Assembly (NCBI GenBank): GCA_947253135.1
Contig: CAMXYS010000001.1
Location: 1-45,170 of the forward strand
Direction of reading: 5' to 3'
Source of the DNA: an uncultured Clostridia bacterium
GTDB lineage: Bacteria; Bacillota; Clostridia; Saccharofermentanales; Fastidiosipilaceae
Length of the DNA: 45,170 bases
Made by a program: the position numbers and the translations under genes. The notes beneath the pieces are model-generated. The model did not search any database. It had not been told where the DNA came from and saw only the letters and a list, made by a program, of their open reading frames with translations. Shown piece after piece: positions 24,845 to 33,865 of this stretch (position 1 is the first letter of the stretch; each line of letters opens with the position of its first letter).

Positions 24845-25729
24845 ATGCATTTTCGAGGACCCATTATCCGACCGCCAACCGATGCCAACAGCTTGTTTAT
24901 TGAGGTGACAGCCGGTTGTTCTCACAATGCCTGTACCTTTTGCAATTTTTATGACGAAACACCGTTTTGGGTGGCTCCGCTGGAGCAAATTGAGGCGGAC
25001 TTAAAAGAAGCTAAACAGTATTGGCCCGATGCAACCGATATTTGGGCTTCCGGTGGCAACCCCTTTGTTTTGAGTACGGAAAGGCAAATCCAAGTGTGGG
25101 ACTTGATGCGCCGCTATTATCCGGAGGCCAGAATTTCCACCTATGCAACTGTTTCGGATTTTCGCGATAAGACAGTTGAAGATATTCGCTGTATTAAAGA
25201 ACACGGTTTAGACGAGATCATGATCGGTATCGAATCCGGTGATGATGAGGTCTTAAGGGCGGTTAACAAGGGCTATACCAGTGCTGATATTTTAGCAGCT
25301 TGCGGCAAGGCGGACCAAGCCGGGATCACCTACCGGATGATTTACTTGGGTGGGCTGGCCGGCCGGGGGAAACTGGTCGCCAGCGCCCGCAAGAGTGCGG
25401 CCATTATTAATCAAATCAACCCCTATTATATGATTTTGACGAACGTAGCTATTTTGCCGGGCACGCCACTCTATGAAGAAAGAGAACAGGGACTGTTTCA
25501 GGAGGCGACGGAAAAAGAGCGATTGGAAGAGATCAGAGCCTTGATTGAAGACTTGACGATCCCCATTACGGTCAACACCGGGACATCGGCCAGCAGTGTG
25601 TTTTTTGTAGCTGACTTGCCGGAAGACAAGGAAGCTACTTTACAGCGGCTGGACCGGGTGATCGAAAGTTTTAGTGCTACTGACGAAGAAGTTTTGGGGG
25701 CCCGTCGCCGACGGATGGATCATGTTTAA
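24845..25729 (+). CDS. Radical SAM protein
   Basis: A 294-aa radical SAM enzyme. 4Fe-4S motif CSHNACTFC (CX4CX2C) near residues 25-33, a SAM-contact region in SGGNPF, then EIMIGIESGDDEVLRAVNKG in the barrel, like HemN/YgiQ-related and methylthiotransferase-like barrels. No SPASM, TRAM or B12 domain is visible, so it is a stand-alone barrel and the substrate is unknown. AAAGAGAGGTGACC precedes the ATG. It is divergent from the thi operon, about 230 bases from the riboswitch. Confidence 0.88.
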   Translation: MHFRGPIIRPPTDANSLFIEVTAGCSHNACTFCNFYDETPFWVAPLEQIEADLKEAKQYWPDATDIWASGGNPFVLSTERQIQVWDLMRRYYPEARISTYATVSDFRDKTVEDIRCIKEHGLDEIMIGIESGDDEVLRAVNKGYTSADILAACGKADQAGITYRMIYLGGLAGRGKLVASARKSAAIINQINPYYMILTNVAILPGTPLYEEREQGLFQEATEKERLEEIRALIEDLTIPITVNTGTSASSVFFVADLPEDKEATLQRLDRVIESFSATDEEVLGARRRRMDHV

Positions 25730-26089
25730 GTTCAAATTTACCTTCTTTGTGATGAAACCGGTTATCTGACCTGATGCCGGCCGGTAGCAGAGCTCGGGTG
25801 TCACTGACAAAATAGAGACAATAAAAGTGGTGGACAGGCTGTGTCAAGCGGGTCAAAAAGCCTACAATACGGGGAAGAGCTATGGCTAACCGGCACGAGG
25901 GGGTTCACCATGAACCGGACCTATTTTTTGATGAGCGGTGCTTGTTTGGCTCTTAATCAGACGGGTGGCTATATTACAGATTCAGGCACAAGGCTTGGAT
26001 GAGCAAAAAATCGTTAATAGATTGGCAACCCTCTAACCGCTATAATGGTTATATCGTATTTAGCATATCCATATGCGAAGAAGGATACA
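25730..26089 (+). promoter_or_regulatory. Intergenic region before msrAB
   Basis: No gene supported. It contains a -10 hexamer TATAAT at 26041-26046 with TTGGCA 13 bases before (too close for a standard -35), and a 30-codon frame (25910-26002) preceded by GAGGGGG that I do not accept as a gene. GAAGGA at 26079-26084 is the msrAB ribosome site. Confidence 0.4.
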
Positions 26090-27040
26090 ATGAAAAGAGA
26101 AATAGAACAAAAAGAAAAATGTATCTATTTAGCAGGCGGTTGCTTTTGGGGTGTCGAGGCTTATTTTAAAAAAATTGAAGGGGTGCTGCAAACTACAGTC
26201 GGTTATGCCAACGGGCAGACGGAGGAGACCGACTACACCCGTTTGGCCGCAACTGACCACGCCGAGACAGTGGCTCTCTTTTATGATGCCAACCGAATTT
26301 CTTTGGCCGCCATTTTGCGCCATTTTTTCCGTTTGATCGACCCCTTGAGCCCGGACCGGCAAGGCAATGATATCGGCCGACAATACCGGCCGGCTATTTT
26401 TTATGAAGACCCGGGCGATAGCAAACCGATACAGACCGCCTTGACAGCTTTGGAACGCCGGCTTGGCTGCCGGTCTGCCGTCACAGCAGAGCCTTTGCGC
26501 CACTTTATTCCGGCGGAGGACTATCACCAAGATTATTTGACGGTTAACCCCCGGGGCTATTGCCATATCGACCTAAGCCTGGCCGCAAGACCGCTTTATC
26601 AGCCCGACTTCCTGCCGGACCAAAACCGTTTGCGGTCTGAATTGTCGGCAGAAGCCTATGCCGTAACTCAGGAAGAGGCGACAGAGGCGCCTTTTTCCAG
26701 CCCCTTTAACGACAATGGCCGGAGAGGTATCTATGTTGACATTGTGAGTAAAGAGCCGCTCTTTTCGTCGCGTGACCAATATAATGCCGGTTGTGGCTGG
26801 CCCAGTTTTACCAAATCCATTAACCCGGACAGCGTGACTTACCGGGAGGACCGCCGTCTGACTGAACCGCGGACAGAGGTCAGAAGTCGAGGCGCTGATT
26901 CCCATTTGGGCCATGTTTTCAGTGATGGTCCTGTAGAACAAGGTGGTTGGCGCTATTGCATCAACGGGGCAGCTTTAGAATTTATTAAAGAAGAAGACAT
27001 GGAAGAAAGGGGATACGGAGCATATTTGGCAGACTTATAA
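26090..27040 (+). CDS. msrAB: Bifunctional methionine sulfoxide reductase MsrA-MsrB
   Basis: A 316-aa fusion repairing both S- and R-methionine sulfoxide. The MsrA half has the catalytic Cys in GGCFWGVEAYF and the family segments TVGYANG, TDHAETV and FIPAEDYHQDYL. The MsrB half begins at about residue 200: EATEAPFSSPFNDNG, YNAGCGWPSFTKSI, ADSHLGHVF and the catalytic Cys in RYCINGAALEFI. The zinc-binding CxxC pairs of many MsrBs are not visible. Start ATG 26090 has GAAGGA upstream; the frame opens earlier at 26045 but without ribosome site. Cytosolic oxidative-stress defence. Confidence 0.95.
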   Translation: MKREIEQKEKCIYLAGGCFWGVEAYFKKIEGVLQTTVGYANGQTEETDYTRLAATDHAETVALFYDANRISLAAILRHFFRLIDPLSPDRQGNDIGRQYRPAIFYEDPGDSKPIQTALTALERRLGCRSAVTAEPLRHFIPAEDYHQDYLTVNPRGYCHIDLSLAARPLYQPDFLPDQNRLRSELSAEAYAVTQEEATEAPFSSPFNDNGRRGIYVDIVSKEPLFSSRDQYNAGCGWPSFTKSINPDSVTYREDRRLTEPRTEVRSRGADSHLGHVFSDGPVEQGGWRYCINGAALEFIKEEDMEERGYGAYLADL

Positions 27041-27058
27041 GCAAAAAGGAGAGGTTTC

Positions 27059-27901
27059 ATGTATAAAATTTTAGAAAAAAGAGTATTGAACGCCAATACG
27101 AAAATGATGCTAATTGATGCCCCGCATGTGGCCAAGCGGGCCAAACCGGGTCAATTTATTATGCTGCGGGTGGATGAAGATGGGGAAAGAATTCCCCTCA
27201 CCATCGCCTCGGCCGATGTTGATAAGGGCACCATTATGATTATCTTTCAGGAAGTCGGTGCTACGACTAAAAAGCTGGGCGAGCTGGAGGAGGGGGAATG
27301 CCTCCATGACTTCGCCGGTCCTTTGGGCAAAGCATCGGAACTGGAAGGCTTAAAAAAGGTGGCGGTGGTCGGCGGCGGCCTGGGTTGCGCCATCGCTTAT
27401 CCGCAAGCCAAGGCCCTGCACGAGATAGGAGCCAAAGTTGATTTGATCGCCGGTTTTCGGTCTAAGGATCTCATCATTTTGGCAGATGAAATGAAGGCCG
27501 CTTCGACTAACCTTTATATTGTGACAGATGACGGCTCCAATGGGCATAAAGCCTTGGTTACAGATGTCCTCAAAGAGCGCATCGAGGCGGGTGAGCAGTA
27601 CGACGCCGTGATTGCCATCGGCCCCATGATTATGATGAAGTTTGTGGCTGAGACCACCAGGCCTTACGGGATTAAGACAATCGTGTCCATGAATTCGACT
27701 ATGGTTGACGGCACGGGCATGTGTGGCGGCTGCCGCCTGACCGTGGGCGGGGAGACTAAGTTTGCCTGTGTCGACGGCCCTGATTTCGATGCCCACTTGG
27801 TCGATTTTGATGAAGCCATCCGGCGCAGTGGGATGTACAAGCAGCAAGAGTCAGAGGCGGTGGCTCACCATTGCCGGCTCCAGGACCAGGAGGTGGGTTG
27901 A
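27059..27901 (+). CDS. NfnA-like FAD/NAD-binding, [2Fe-2S] subunit
   Basis: A 280-aa ferredoxin-NADP reductase-like protein (sulfide dehydrogenase beta/NfnA family). FAD-binding barrel with GQFIMLRVDEDGERIPLTIA, NAD domain with VAVVGGGLGCAIAYPQAKAL, and a C-terminal [2Fe-2S] Cys cluster: TGMCGGCRLTV and later FACVDGPDFD. It pairs with the next gene, 1 base downstream. Together such proteins move electrons between NADH, NADPH and ferredoxin (Nfn electron bifurcation) or act as sulfide/glutamate synthase-like enzymes. AAAAGGAGAGG precedes the ATG. Confidence 0.9.
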   Translation: MYKILEKRVLNANTKMMLIDAPHVAKRAKPGQFIMLRVDEDGERIPLTIASADVDKGTIMIIFQEVGATTKKLGELEEGECLHDFAGPLGKASELEGLKKVAVVGGGLGCAIAYPQAKALHEIGAKVDLIAGFRSKDLIILADEMKAASTNLYIVTDDGSNGHKALVTDVLKERIEAGEQYDAVIAIGPMIMMKFVAETTRPYGIKTIVSMNSTMVDGTGMCGGCRLTVGGETKFACVDGPDFDAHLVDFDEAIRRSGMYKQQESEAVAHHCRLQDQEVG

Positions 27902-27902
27902 T

Positions 27903-29324
27903 ATGGCAGTTAAGCGCAATATGTCCCTTGAGAAGGTTCCCATGCCGGCTCAGGACCCAAATGTACGCAATCAAAATTTTGAGGAAGTAGCCACGGGCTA
28001 TACTGCCGAAATGGCTCAAGAGGAGGCAGCCCGTTGCCTGCATTGCCGCCATAAACCTTGTGTGACCGCCTGTCCGGTCGCTGTCCAGATTCCGGATTTT
28101 ATCGCCCTGATTGGCGAGGGTAAATTCCAGGAGGCGGCTGATGTGATCAAACAAACATCTGCCTTGCCGGCAGTTTGTGGCCGTGTTTGCCCGCAGGAAA
28201 GCCAGTGTGAATCTAAGTGCGTCCGAGCCATTAAGGGTGAGGCCGTAGCCATTGGCCGGCTGGAGCGTTTTGCGGCCGATTATGCCTTAGCCAATGACAA
28301 AAGGAAACCCGAGGCAGTTGCGCCTAATGGTCACAAGGTAGCGATCGTCGGTGCCGGTCCGGCCGGCTTGACGTGTGCGGGGGACCTGGCCCGTTTGGGC
28401 TACCGGGTGACAGTCTTTGAGGCCCTCCATACAGCCGGCGGTGTTTTAGTGTACGGGATTCCCGAATTCCGTCTGCCCAAGTCAGTCGTTCAAAAGGAGG
28501 TTGAGAGCCTCAAACAGTTGGGTGTTGAATTTGTCTTTAACTTTGTGGTCGGGCAGACGGAGACCATTGATGAGCTGCTGGCAGACGGTTATGAAGCCGT
28601 CTTTGTGGGCTCCGGCGCGGGCCTGCCGACCTTTATGCGGGTGCCGGGCGAAAACTACAATGGTGTCTATTCAGCCAATGAATACCTGACTAGGATCAAT
28701 TTAATGAAGGCTTACAAGGAAGATGCCGACACGCCTATTTTAAGAGCCCACAAAGTGGCGGTGGTCGGCGGAGGCAATGTGGCCATGGATGCGGCCCGGT
28801 CAGCCAAGCGGATGGGAGCCGAAGAGGTCTATATTGTTTACCGCCGAGGCGAGGAGGAATTGCCGGCCCGGTTGGAGGAGATTCACCACGCCAAGGAAGA
28901 AGGCATTATCTTCAAGTTTTTGACTGCCCCCCTGGAAGTTTTGGGGGATCCGGAGACCTTCCGGGTGACAGGCATGCGCTGCCAGGAGATGAAGTTAGGG
29001 GAACCGGATGATTCCGGTCGCAGACGCCCGGTCCCGGTTGAAGGCAGTGAGTTTGAACTGGAGCTGGATGCGGTGATTGTAGCGATCGGCACCAGTCCCA
29101 ACCCCCTGATCAGAGCGACAACCCCGGGTCTTGACACCAATAAATGGGGGTGTATTGTAGCCGATGAGGCCGACGGTATTACCTCTAAAGAGGGTGTTTT
29201 CGCCGGCGGTGATGCCGTGACGGGAGCAGCCACTGTTATCCTGGCCATGGGGGCCGGGAAAAATGCGGCGGCAGCTATGCACAAATACATTCAAAACAAA
29301 AAAGCGGAGGCCGGAGTTGAGTGA
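27903..29324 (+). CDS. NfnB / GltD-like NADPH flavoprotein
   Basis: A 473-aa glutamate-synthase small-subunit-like protein. N-terminal iron-sulfur domain with CLHCRHKPCVTACPV and CGRVCPQESQCESKC, then two dinucleotide folds: VAIVGAGPAGLTCAGDLARLG (FAD) and VAVVGGGNVAMDAARSAKRMG (NADPH), and C-terminal GVFAGGDAVTGAATVILAMG. The ATG at 27903 follows AGGAGG at 27889; the longer open frame from 27762 overlaps NfnA and is rejected. Partner of the upstream gene; likely NADH-dependent ferredoxin:NADP oxidoreductase. Confidence 0.92.
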   Translation: MAVKRNMSLEKVPMPAQDPNVRNQNFEEVATGYTAEMAQEEAARCLHCRHKPCVTACPVAVQIPDFIALIGEGKFQEAADVIKQTSALPAVCGRVCPQESQCESKCVRAIKGEAVAIGRLERFAADYALANDKRKPEAVAPNGHKVAIVGAGPAGLTCAGDLARLGYRVTVFEALHTAGGVLVYGIPEFRLPKSVVQKEVESLKQLGVEFVFNFVVGQTETIDELLADGYEAVFVGSGAGLPTFMRVPGENYNGVYSANEYLTRINLMKAYKEDADTPILRAHKVAVVGGGNVAMDAARSAKRMGAEEVYIVYRRGEEELPARLEEIHHAKEEGIIFKFLTAPLEVLGDPETFRVTGMRCQEMKLGEPDDSGRRRPVPVEGSEFELELDAVIVAIGTSPNPLIRATTPGLDTNKWGCIVADEADGITSKEGVFAGGDAVTGAATVILAMGAGKNAAAAMHKYIQNKKAEAGVE

Positions 29325-29363
29325 GCCGGCACAGAAAATTTTGATCTGAGGTGAAGCAGATTC

Positions 29364-29816
29364 GTGCAAAAAACCAATGTCATGCGGCTGTTGGACCGCC
29401 ATAAGGTGACCTATGAGATGGCGGATTGGGGCCAAGGGGTGCCGGAGCGAATTGCCGGTACCCGTGTCTATAAAACGCTTGTGACTGTGGGCAAATCGGG
29501 CGAACACTATGTCTTTGTCATTCCGACCGACCGGGAGCTGGACCTCAAAAAGGCCGCAGCGGCGGTTGGCGAGAAAAATATTCATATGATTAAAGAAAAG
29601 GAACTTCTGCCCTTGACTGGCTATGTCCACGGTGGCTGCTCCCCTATAGGCATGAAAAAGCAGTTCAAAACCTGTTTTGACCGGTCGGCTCAAACTGAGG
29701 AGCGGATTTTTTTCAGCGCCGGCAGGGTGGGGCAATCAGTGGCGGTCCAGCCGGCGGATTTAAGCGAGGTGCTGTCGGTGGCATATTTTGACTTAACCGC
29801 TGCGGGTGAGGGTTAG
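29364..29816 (+). CDS. ybaK: YbaK/EbsC-type Cys-tRNA(Pro) deacylase
   Basis: A 150-aa editing-domain protein removing cysteine mischarged on tRNA(Pro). VYKTLVTVGKSGEHYVFVIP, the conserved KKAAAAVGEKNIHM, and GYVHGGCSPIGMKKQF. GTG start with GAGGTGAAG 9 bases upstream. It follows nfnB by 39 bases. Confidence 0.92.
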   Translation: MQKTNVMRLLDRHKVTYEMADWGQGVPERIAGTRVYKTLVTVGKSGEHYVFVIPTDRELDLKKAAAAVGEKNIHMIKEKELLPLTGYVHGGCSPIGMKKQFKTCFDRSAQTEERIFFSAGRVGQSVAVQPADLSEVLSVAYFDLTAAGEG

Positions 29817-29882
29817 AGTGAACTTAGAGAGGCTACTAAGGCTAAGTGAGGATTTTAGTTTAACCTTGGTAGGAGGTAAGGA

Positions 29883-30446
29883 ATGATCTCAGCGACATCT
29901 TTTGCAAAAAACGGTTCGGCTACTCTCAGCATCAGGCGAGCTAAGATCTCCGATTTAGAAGTTCTTTGCGGCTTGGGCAAGCAGACCTTTGCAGAGACCT
30001 TTGCTGACACCAATACCCCTGAAAATTTGACGGCTTACTTAGATGAGGCCTTTCACCCTGACCGGCTGGCGGCTGAACTGGCAGAGCCGAATAGTTATTT
30101 TTTTCTGGCCATGGTCAATCAATGTCCGGTGGGCTATTGCAAAGTAAACCTGGGACCGGCTCAAACCGAGCCAATGGGGTCAGACTGGGCGGAGTTGCAG
30201 CGCCTTTATATACTTGGCAGTGCGAAAGGACAAGGCATCGGCAGCCGTTTTTTACGAGTGGCAGAAGATTTGGTTAGTGCGCAAAATATTTCAAAAATTT
30301 GGCTGGGTGTCTGGGAACACAACTATAAGGCGCAGCAGTTTTATGGTCGCCACGGCTACCACCGGCGGTCGGCTCACACTTTTATGGTGGGGGACGATCC
30401 GCAAACAGACTTAATTCTGGAGAAGCATATATCAATTGAAAGTTGA
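29883..30446 (+). CDS. GNAT family N-acetyltransferase
   Basis: A 187-aa acetyltransferase with the acetyl-CoA loop in LYILGSAKGQGIGSRFLRVAEDL (core GQGIGS) and the late NYKAQQFYGRHGYHRR. Close in style to enzymes annotated for polyamine or small-molecule acetylation, but the substrate is unknown. TAGGAGGTAAGG precedes the ATG. The TGA stop lies at the very junction with the left end of the IS element (CATCCTCCCC from 30447), so the last residues or the stop may have been altered by insertion. Confidence 0.88.
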   Translation: MISATSFAKNGSATLSIRRAKISDLEVLCGLGKQTFAETFADTNTPENLTAYLDEAFHPDRLAAELAEPNSYFFLAMVNQCPVGYCKVNLGPAQTEPMGSDWAELQRLYILGSAKGQGIGSRFLRVAEDLVSAQNISKIWLGVWEHNYKAQQFYGRHGYHRRSAHTFMVGDDPQTDLILEKHISIES

Positions 30447-30600
30447 CATCCTCCCCTCCCTAAAGTGAAGGGGATTCCTACCACTCGAAGCTTTGCTTCG
30501 TAGTCTCGGTGGGTTCCTGTTGCTGGCCTCCAGCGAGGCTCACTTAGCAGGCGCAATGGGCATGTCCTGCCCTGATTACTTTTCCTCGAAGAAGAATATT
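30447..30600 (-). ncRNA. Putative TnpB guide (omega) RNA
   Basis: Minus-strand 3' end of tnpB and the following ~95 bases contain GCCTC/GAGGC (30526-30530, 30535-30539) and CGAAGC/GCTTCG (30486-30491, 30495-30500) hairpins, then the terminal AGGGG stem before the element edge, the position of omega RNA in this family. The guide would read into the GNAT gene. Family inference. Confidence 0.4.
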
Positions 30601-31712
30601 CTTCGCTGCGTTTAGATCAGCATTGGCTTCGTGCCCACAATTCACACAACAGAAGTGCTCTTGTGTGGTTCTGTTTTCTTTTGAAACATGACCACACACA
30701 GGGCAAGTCTGGCTCGTGTGTTTAGGGTCGACCAAGATTAACTGACCACCCTTAGCTTCTAGCTTATAGGCAAGTTGAGTCCTGAATAGCCCCCAACCCT
30801 GTCTTAGGATAGATCGGTTTAACCCGGCTTTCTGTCTCACATGAACACCAGGCTTTTCCTTAGTACCTCTTGCTGATTTAGACATTTGTTTCACCCTTAA
30901 ATCTTCCATATAGATTGTGCCGTGGCTCTTGGCTAATCCGGAAGATAGCTTATGAGTAAAGTCTAGCCTTGTGTTTCTTAGCTTACGGTGAAGCTTACTT
31001 AACTTGAGTTTTGTTTTCTCACGATTCTTTGATCCTTTCTTTTGACGGCATAGCTTTTGCTGTGTCCGCTTTATTTTCCTTTCGTTTCGTTCATATTGAT
31101 CTACCGGCGCATGATATACGTTACCGTCCGAACAGGCGGCAAAGATTTTAACACCAAGATCAATTCCAACTGCTGACTCGGTTTCTAAAACTGGATCAGG
31201 TGTTTCCTCAAAGGTGGTGAACACGATGTAGTAAGCATTTGCTTCCTTCGTTATTGTGACGTGGCGAACGACACCCTTTATGGCTCTGGATCGCTTAAAG
31301 CGTATCCAGCCGAGTTTAGGCAGTTTGACTCGCTTATTTCTCTCCTCAATGGAGAATCCTTGTGGAAAACGAATCGAGTCATTGATCCCTTTTATCTTCC
31401 AGTTTGGATAACCGGAAGCAGAAGGGTTAGCAAAGAAACGCTGAAAGGCAAAGTCTAAGTCTTTTATACCTTGTTGCAAAGTTTGAGAAGGTGACTGATT
31501 TAAAAACCAAAAGTTTGGATCATTCTTCCACTGAACAAGCCGTTTTATGTATCCATAGCATTCCATTTTTGTTCCGGAAACTCTTTATAGTCTTTGGACA
31601 TAGCAAGAGCCATATTTTGGACACAACGAACATTGCCCATATATTGATTGAGCAACTTCTTTTGCTTGCCTGTCGGCAACAATTTATACTTGTAACCTTT
31701 TGCCTTAATCAT
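30544..31712 (-). pseudogene. tnpB: TnpB RNA-guided nuclease, frameshifted
   Basis: The N-terminus (ATG 31712: MIKAKGYKYKLLPTGKQKK) reads to EFPEQKWNAMDT then stops at 31545. The rest continues in another frame from about 31566: YIKRLVQWKNDPNFW, QSPSQTLQQGIKDLDFAFQRFF. One extra A in the A5 run (EQ-K) would rejoin them into ~390 aa. All RuvC acids are still present (GIDLGVKIF, YMEDLRVKQ, NADLNAAKN) and the zinc ribbon CPVCGH...CVNCGH is intact. So the gene looks recently broken, or the base is an assembly error. Confidence 0.85.
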
Positions 31713-31734
31713 AGCTCTATTATACCATTGGTCT

Positions 31735-32127
31735 ATGGATAACAGAAATGACTTAAGGCAAGGAAGAAGTGTTGTTTCAAAGCTCAATGTTCATTTGGTC
31801 TTTGTGACAAAATATAGACAGACTCGCTTCACAGAAGCCATGCTCAATGACTTAAAAACTTGGGCAAAAGTCATCTGTGAAAAGATGGAGGCTCAGCTAA
31901 TTGAGCTAAATGGTGAAAAAGACCATATCCATTTACTAGTCGAATATCCACCCAAGCTAAGCGTGTCTCAATTAGTCAACAGCCTAAAGGGTGTAACCGC
32001 TAGACGGTTTAATCAAAAGTACCAAGCCCACCTTGACGGCAAGAAGCTTTGGTCACCTTCATACTTTGCTATATCGTGCGGCGGTGCGCCTCTTGCTGTC
32101 ATTCAAAAATACATAGAAAACCAATAG
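31735..32127 (+). CDS. tnpA: IS200/IS605 transposase TnpA (Y1 HUH)
   Basis: A 130-aa HUH single-strand transposase. NVHLVFVTKYRQ at the start of the fold, HUH motif DHIHLLVEYPP, and the catalytic Tyr in VIQKYIENQ. Length and order are complete, so the element could still be mobile. It diverges from tnpB with only 22 bases between the two starts. Confidence 0.95.
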   Translation: MDNRNDLRQGRSVVSKLNVHLVFVTKYRQTRFTEAMLNDLKTWAKVICEKMEAQLIELNGEKDHIHLLVEYPPKLSVSQLVNSLKGVTARRFNQKYQAHLDGKKLWSPSYFAISCGGAPLAVIQKYIENQ

Positions 32128-32210
32128 AGTGGCTTATATCCCCCACCTCAAGGAAGGGGTTTTACGCCACGTGTGATAAAAATCTCGGTAGAGACCTGTT
32201 TCTTTAAGTG

Positions 32211-32256
32211 AAAAACACCCCTACACATAAATCAAGTTTTTGTGTGGGGTGTTTTT
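32211..32256. terminator. Bidirectional terminator downstream of the redox gene cluster
   Basis: AAAAACACCCCTACACA (32211-32227) pairs with TGTGTGGGGTGTTTTT (32241-32256) with one bulged base. A-run and T-run flank it, so it works on both strands, ending the minus-strand flavodoxin operon and shielding it from the IS. Confidence 0.85.
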
Positions 32257-32338
32257 ATAGGTCTGCCGGAGCGACGCGTAGATTTTCCTCAAGCGGCTGA
32301 GCGCCCCGTTTGCTTTTAAACCGGTCCTACCACCGTAC

Positions 32339-32929
32339 TTAAGCCTTGAGTTTTTCTGCCACCCGAACCAGGCGCTTGGCCTGGTATTTGACTGCGTCTT
32401 CCAGGTCATTGGCAAAGCCCTCTCTGGTTGTCGTTCCGGAAGTGCCGTAAGGGTTGCCGCCGGCCTTGTAAATAACGTCATCGGTGTAGCCGGGAGGAAC
32501 AATAATAGCTCCCCAGTGCATAAAGGAAGTGTACAGGGCCTTGACGGTGGCCTCTTGTCCGCCATTATTATTTTGCGCAGAAGACATGGCCGAGACGACT
32601 TTATTGGCCAGTTTGCCCTGTGCCCAAGCACCACCCTGTTGGTCGATAAAAAATTTCAGCTGGGCGGCGATGTTGCCGAAGCGAGTGGGGCTGGAAAACA
32701 GGAGGGCGTCAGCCCAAATTAAGTCATCTGTGGTGGCTTCCGGAATGTCCTTGGAGTCTTCTAGGTACTCGGCCCAGCCCGGGTTGGGATCAGAGGTGTC
32801 CATGAGTTCAGCTACCTTCAGCAAGCGCACTTCAGCGCCGGCCTCTTTGGCAGCAGCTTCAGCCCAACGGGCCATTTGCAGGTTGTGTCCGGTTTGTGAG
32901 TAATAAATAATTGCCAGTTTTATCATCAT
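32339..32929 (-). CDS. Flavodoxin-family NAD(P)H-quinone reductase, WrbA-like
   Basis: A 196-aa FMN protein. FMN loop YYSQTGHNLQMARWA, then DALLFSSPTRFGNIAAQLKFFIDQ and AMSSAQNNNGGQEAT, then GNPYGTSGTT, all in WrbA positions. Reduces quinones by two electrons. Third gene in a minus-strand MarR-pirin-WrbA set; 71 bases behind pirin, GAAGGAGATC as ribosome site. Confidence 0.9.
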   Translation of the reverse strand: MMIKLAIIYYSQTGHNLQMARWAEAAAKEAGAEVRLLKVAELMDTSDPNPGWAEYLEDSKDIPEATTDDLIWADALLFSSPTRFGNIAAQLKFFIDQQGGAWAQGKLANKVVSAMSSAQNNNGGQEATVKALYTSFMHWGAIIVPPGYTDDVIYKAGGNPYGTSGTTTREGFANDLEDAVKYQAKRLVRVAEKLKA

Positions 32930-33000
32930 TGATCTCCTTCAGAAATTTTTTACTGATGTTGTTTTTCGTGTTTGTCTTAGTGTTCTTTTAAGATTAGATT

Positions 33001-33843
33001 TTAGTCGTCGGTACGGGCAGCAGCTTTGACAAAGGTGCCTTGTCGAATATCTTGGGCGGCCTGTTGTAATTCCGCTTGGGTGTTCATCACTACCGGTCCG
33101 GCCCAGGCTATGGGTTCATTCAATTTAGGCCCTTGAAAATAGAAGAAACGAGCCGGTCCATCAGTTGCCGTAACGGTGATCCGGTCGCCCGGGGATAAAA
33201 GTAGAGCCGTTTTTTCCGCATAGGTTTCTCCGCCCACAGTCACCTGGCCGAGGATGGAAAAGATAAAGGCATTTTCTCCTTGTTTGCGGTCAATTGTAAA
33301 AGAGGCTCCTGCTTTTAAATCAATGTCATAAAAGGAGATGGGCAGGTGGTGGCCTTTAGCTCCTTCCACTCCCTCGTAGGAGCCCGCTAGAACTCTGAGT
33401 ACACCGCCTTCTATTTCCTTTTGCCCGATCGCTTTTTCGCTGACGTCAAAATATTTAGGCGTGGTCATTTTATCCTTGCGGGGCAGGTTGATCCATAGCT
33501 GTACGCCCAAAATGCGGTTGACCGGCTGCGGCATTTCCTCGTGTTCGATGCCCGACCCGGCCGTCATCCATTGGGCTTGCCCGTCCCGGATACTGCCTTT
33601 GTTGCCAAGGCTGTCCCTGTGGTCAATCTGACCGTGGATCAGGTAGGTAAGCGTCTCGATGCCCCGATGAGGGTGGCGGGGAAAACCGGCGGTATAGTCG
33701 TCGGGATTGGTTGAATCAAAAGAGTCCAGCATCAAAAAGGGGTCAAAATCGATGACATTGCTGTGACCTAAGACGCGCACCAGGTGAACGCCTGCTCCAT
33801 CGACGGCAGGTGTCCCTCTGACGGCTTGTAAAACTTTAGACAT
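33001..33843 (-). CDS. Pirin family protein
   Basis: A 280-aa bicupin. PFLMLDSFDSTNPDDYTAGF, FPRHPHRGIETLTYLIHGQI with the metal His residues, and GSGIEHEEMPQ; metal site intact. Bacterial pirins include quercetin-degrading and redox-sensing members, so the reaction is open. Next to a WrbA-like reductase and a MarR regulator, a role in quinone or phenolic stress is likely. AAGGAGGATT precedes the ATG. Confidence 0.93.
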   Translation of the reverse strand: MSKVLQAVRGTPAVDGAGVHLVRVLGHSNVIDFDPFLMLDSFDSTNPDDYTAGFPRHPHRGIETLTYLIHGQIDHRDSLGNKGSIRDGQAQWMTAGSGIEHEEMPQPVNRILGVQLWINLPRKDKMTTPKYFDVSEKAIGQKEIEGGVLRVLAGSYEGVEGAKGHHLPISFYDIDLKAGASFTIDRKQGENAFIFSILGQVTVGGETYAEKTALLLSPGDRITVTATDGPARFFYFQGPKLNEPIAWAGPVVMNTQAELQQAAQDIRQGTFVKAAARTDD

Positions 33844-33865
33844 TAAGTAAATCCTCCTTGTGAAT

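Larger units (their letters stand above)
30447..32175. mobile_element. IS200/IS605-family insertion sequence
   Basis: Divergent tnpA (plus) and tnpB (minus, frameshifted) between subterminal hairpins typical of the family: CATCCTCCCCTCCC...GAAGGGGATTCC on the left and CCCCCACCTCAAGGAAGGGG on the right followed by TTTTACG. No terminal inverted repeats or target duplication, as expected. The exact ends are approximate (a few bases). Reading out of the tnpA side on the minus strand, TTTAT stands next to the element edge and is a candidate target/TAM. Confidence 0.85.

Noticed and set aside
25910..26002. 30-codon frame with a G-rich ribosome-site-like stretch before msrAB
   Set aside because: Too short, no recognisable family; may be a remnant of a membrane protein start but cannot be supported.
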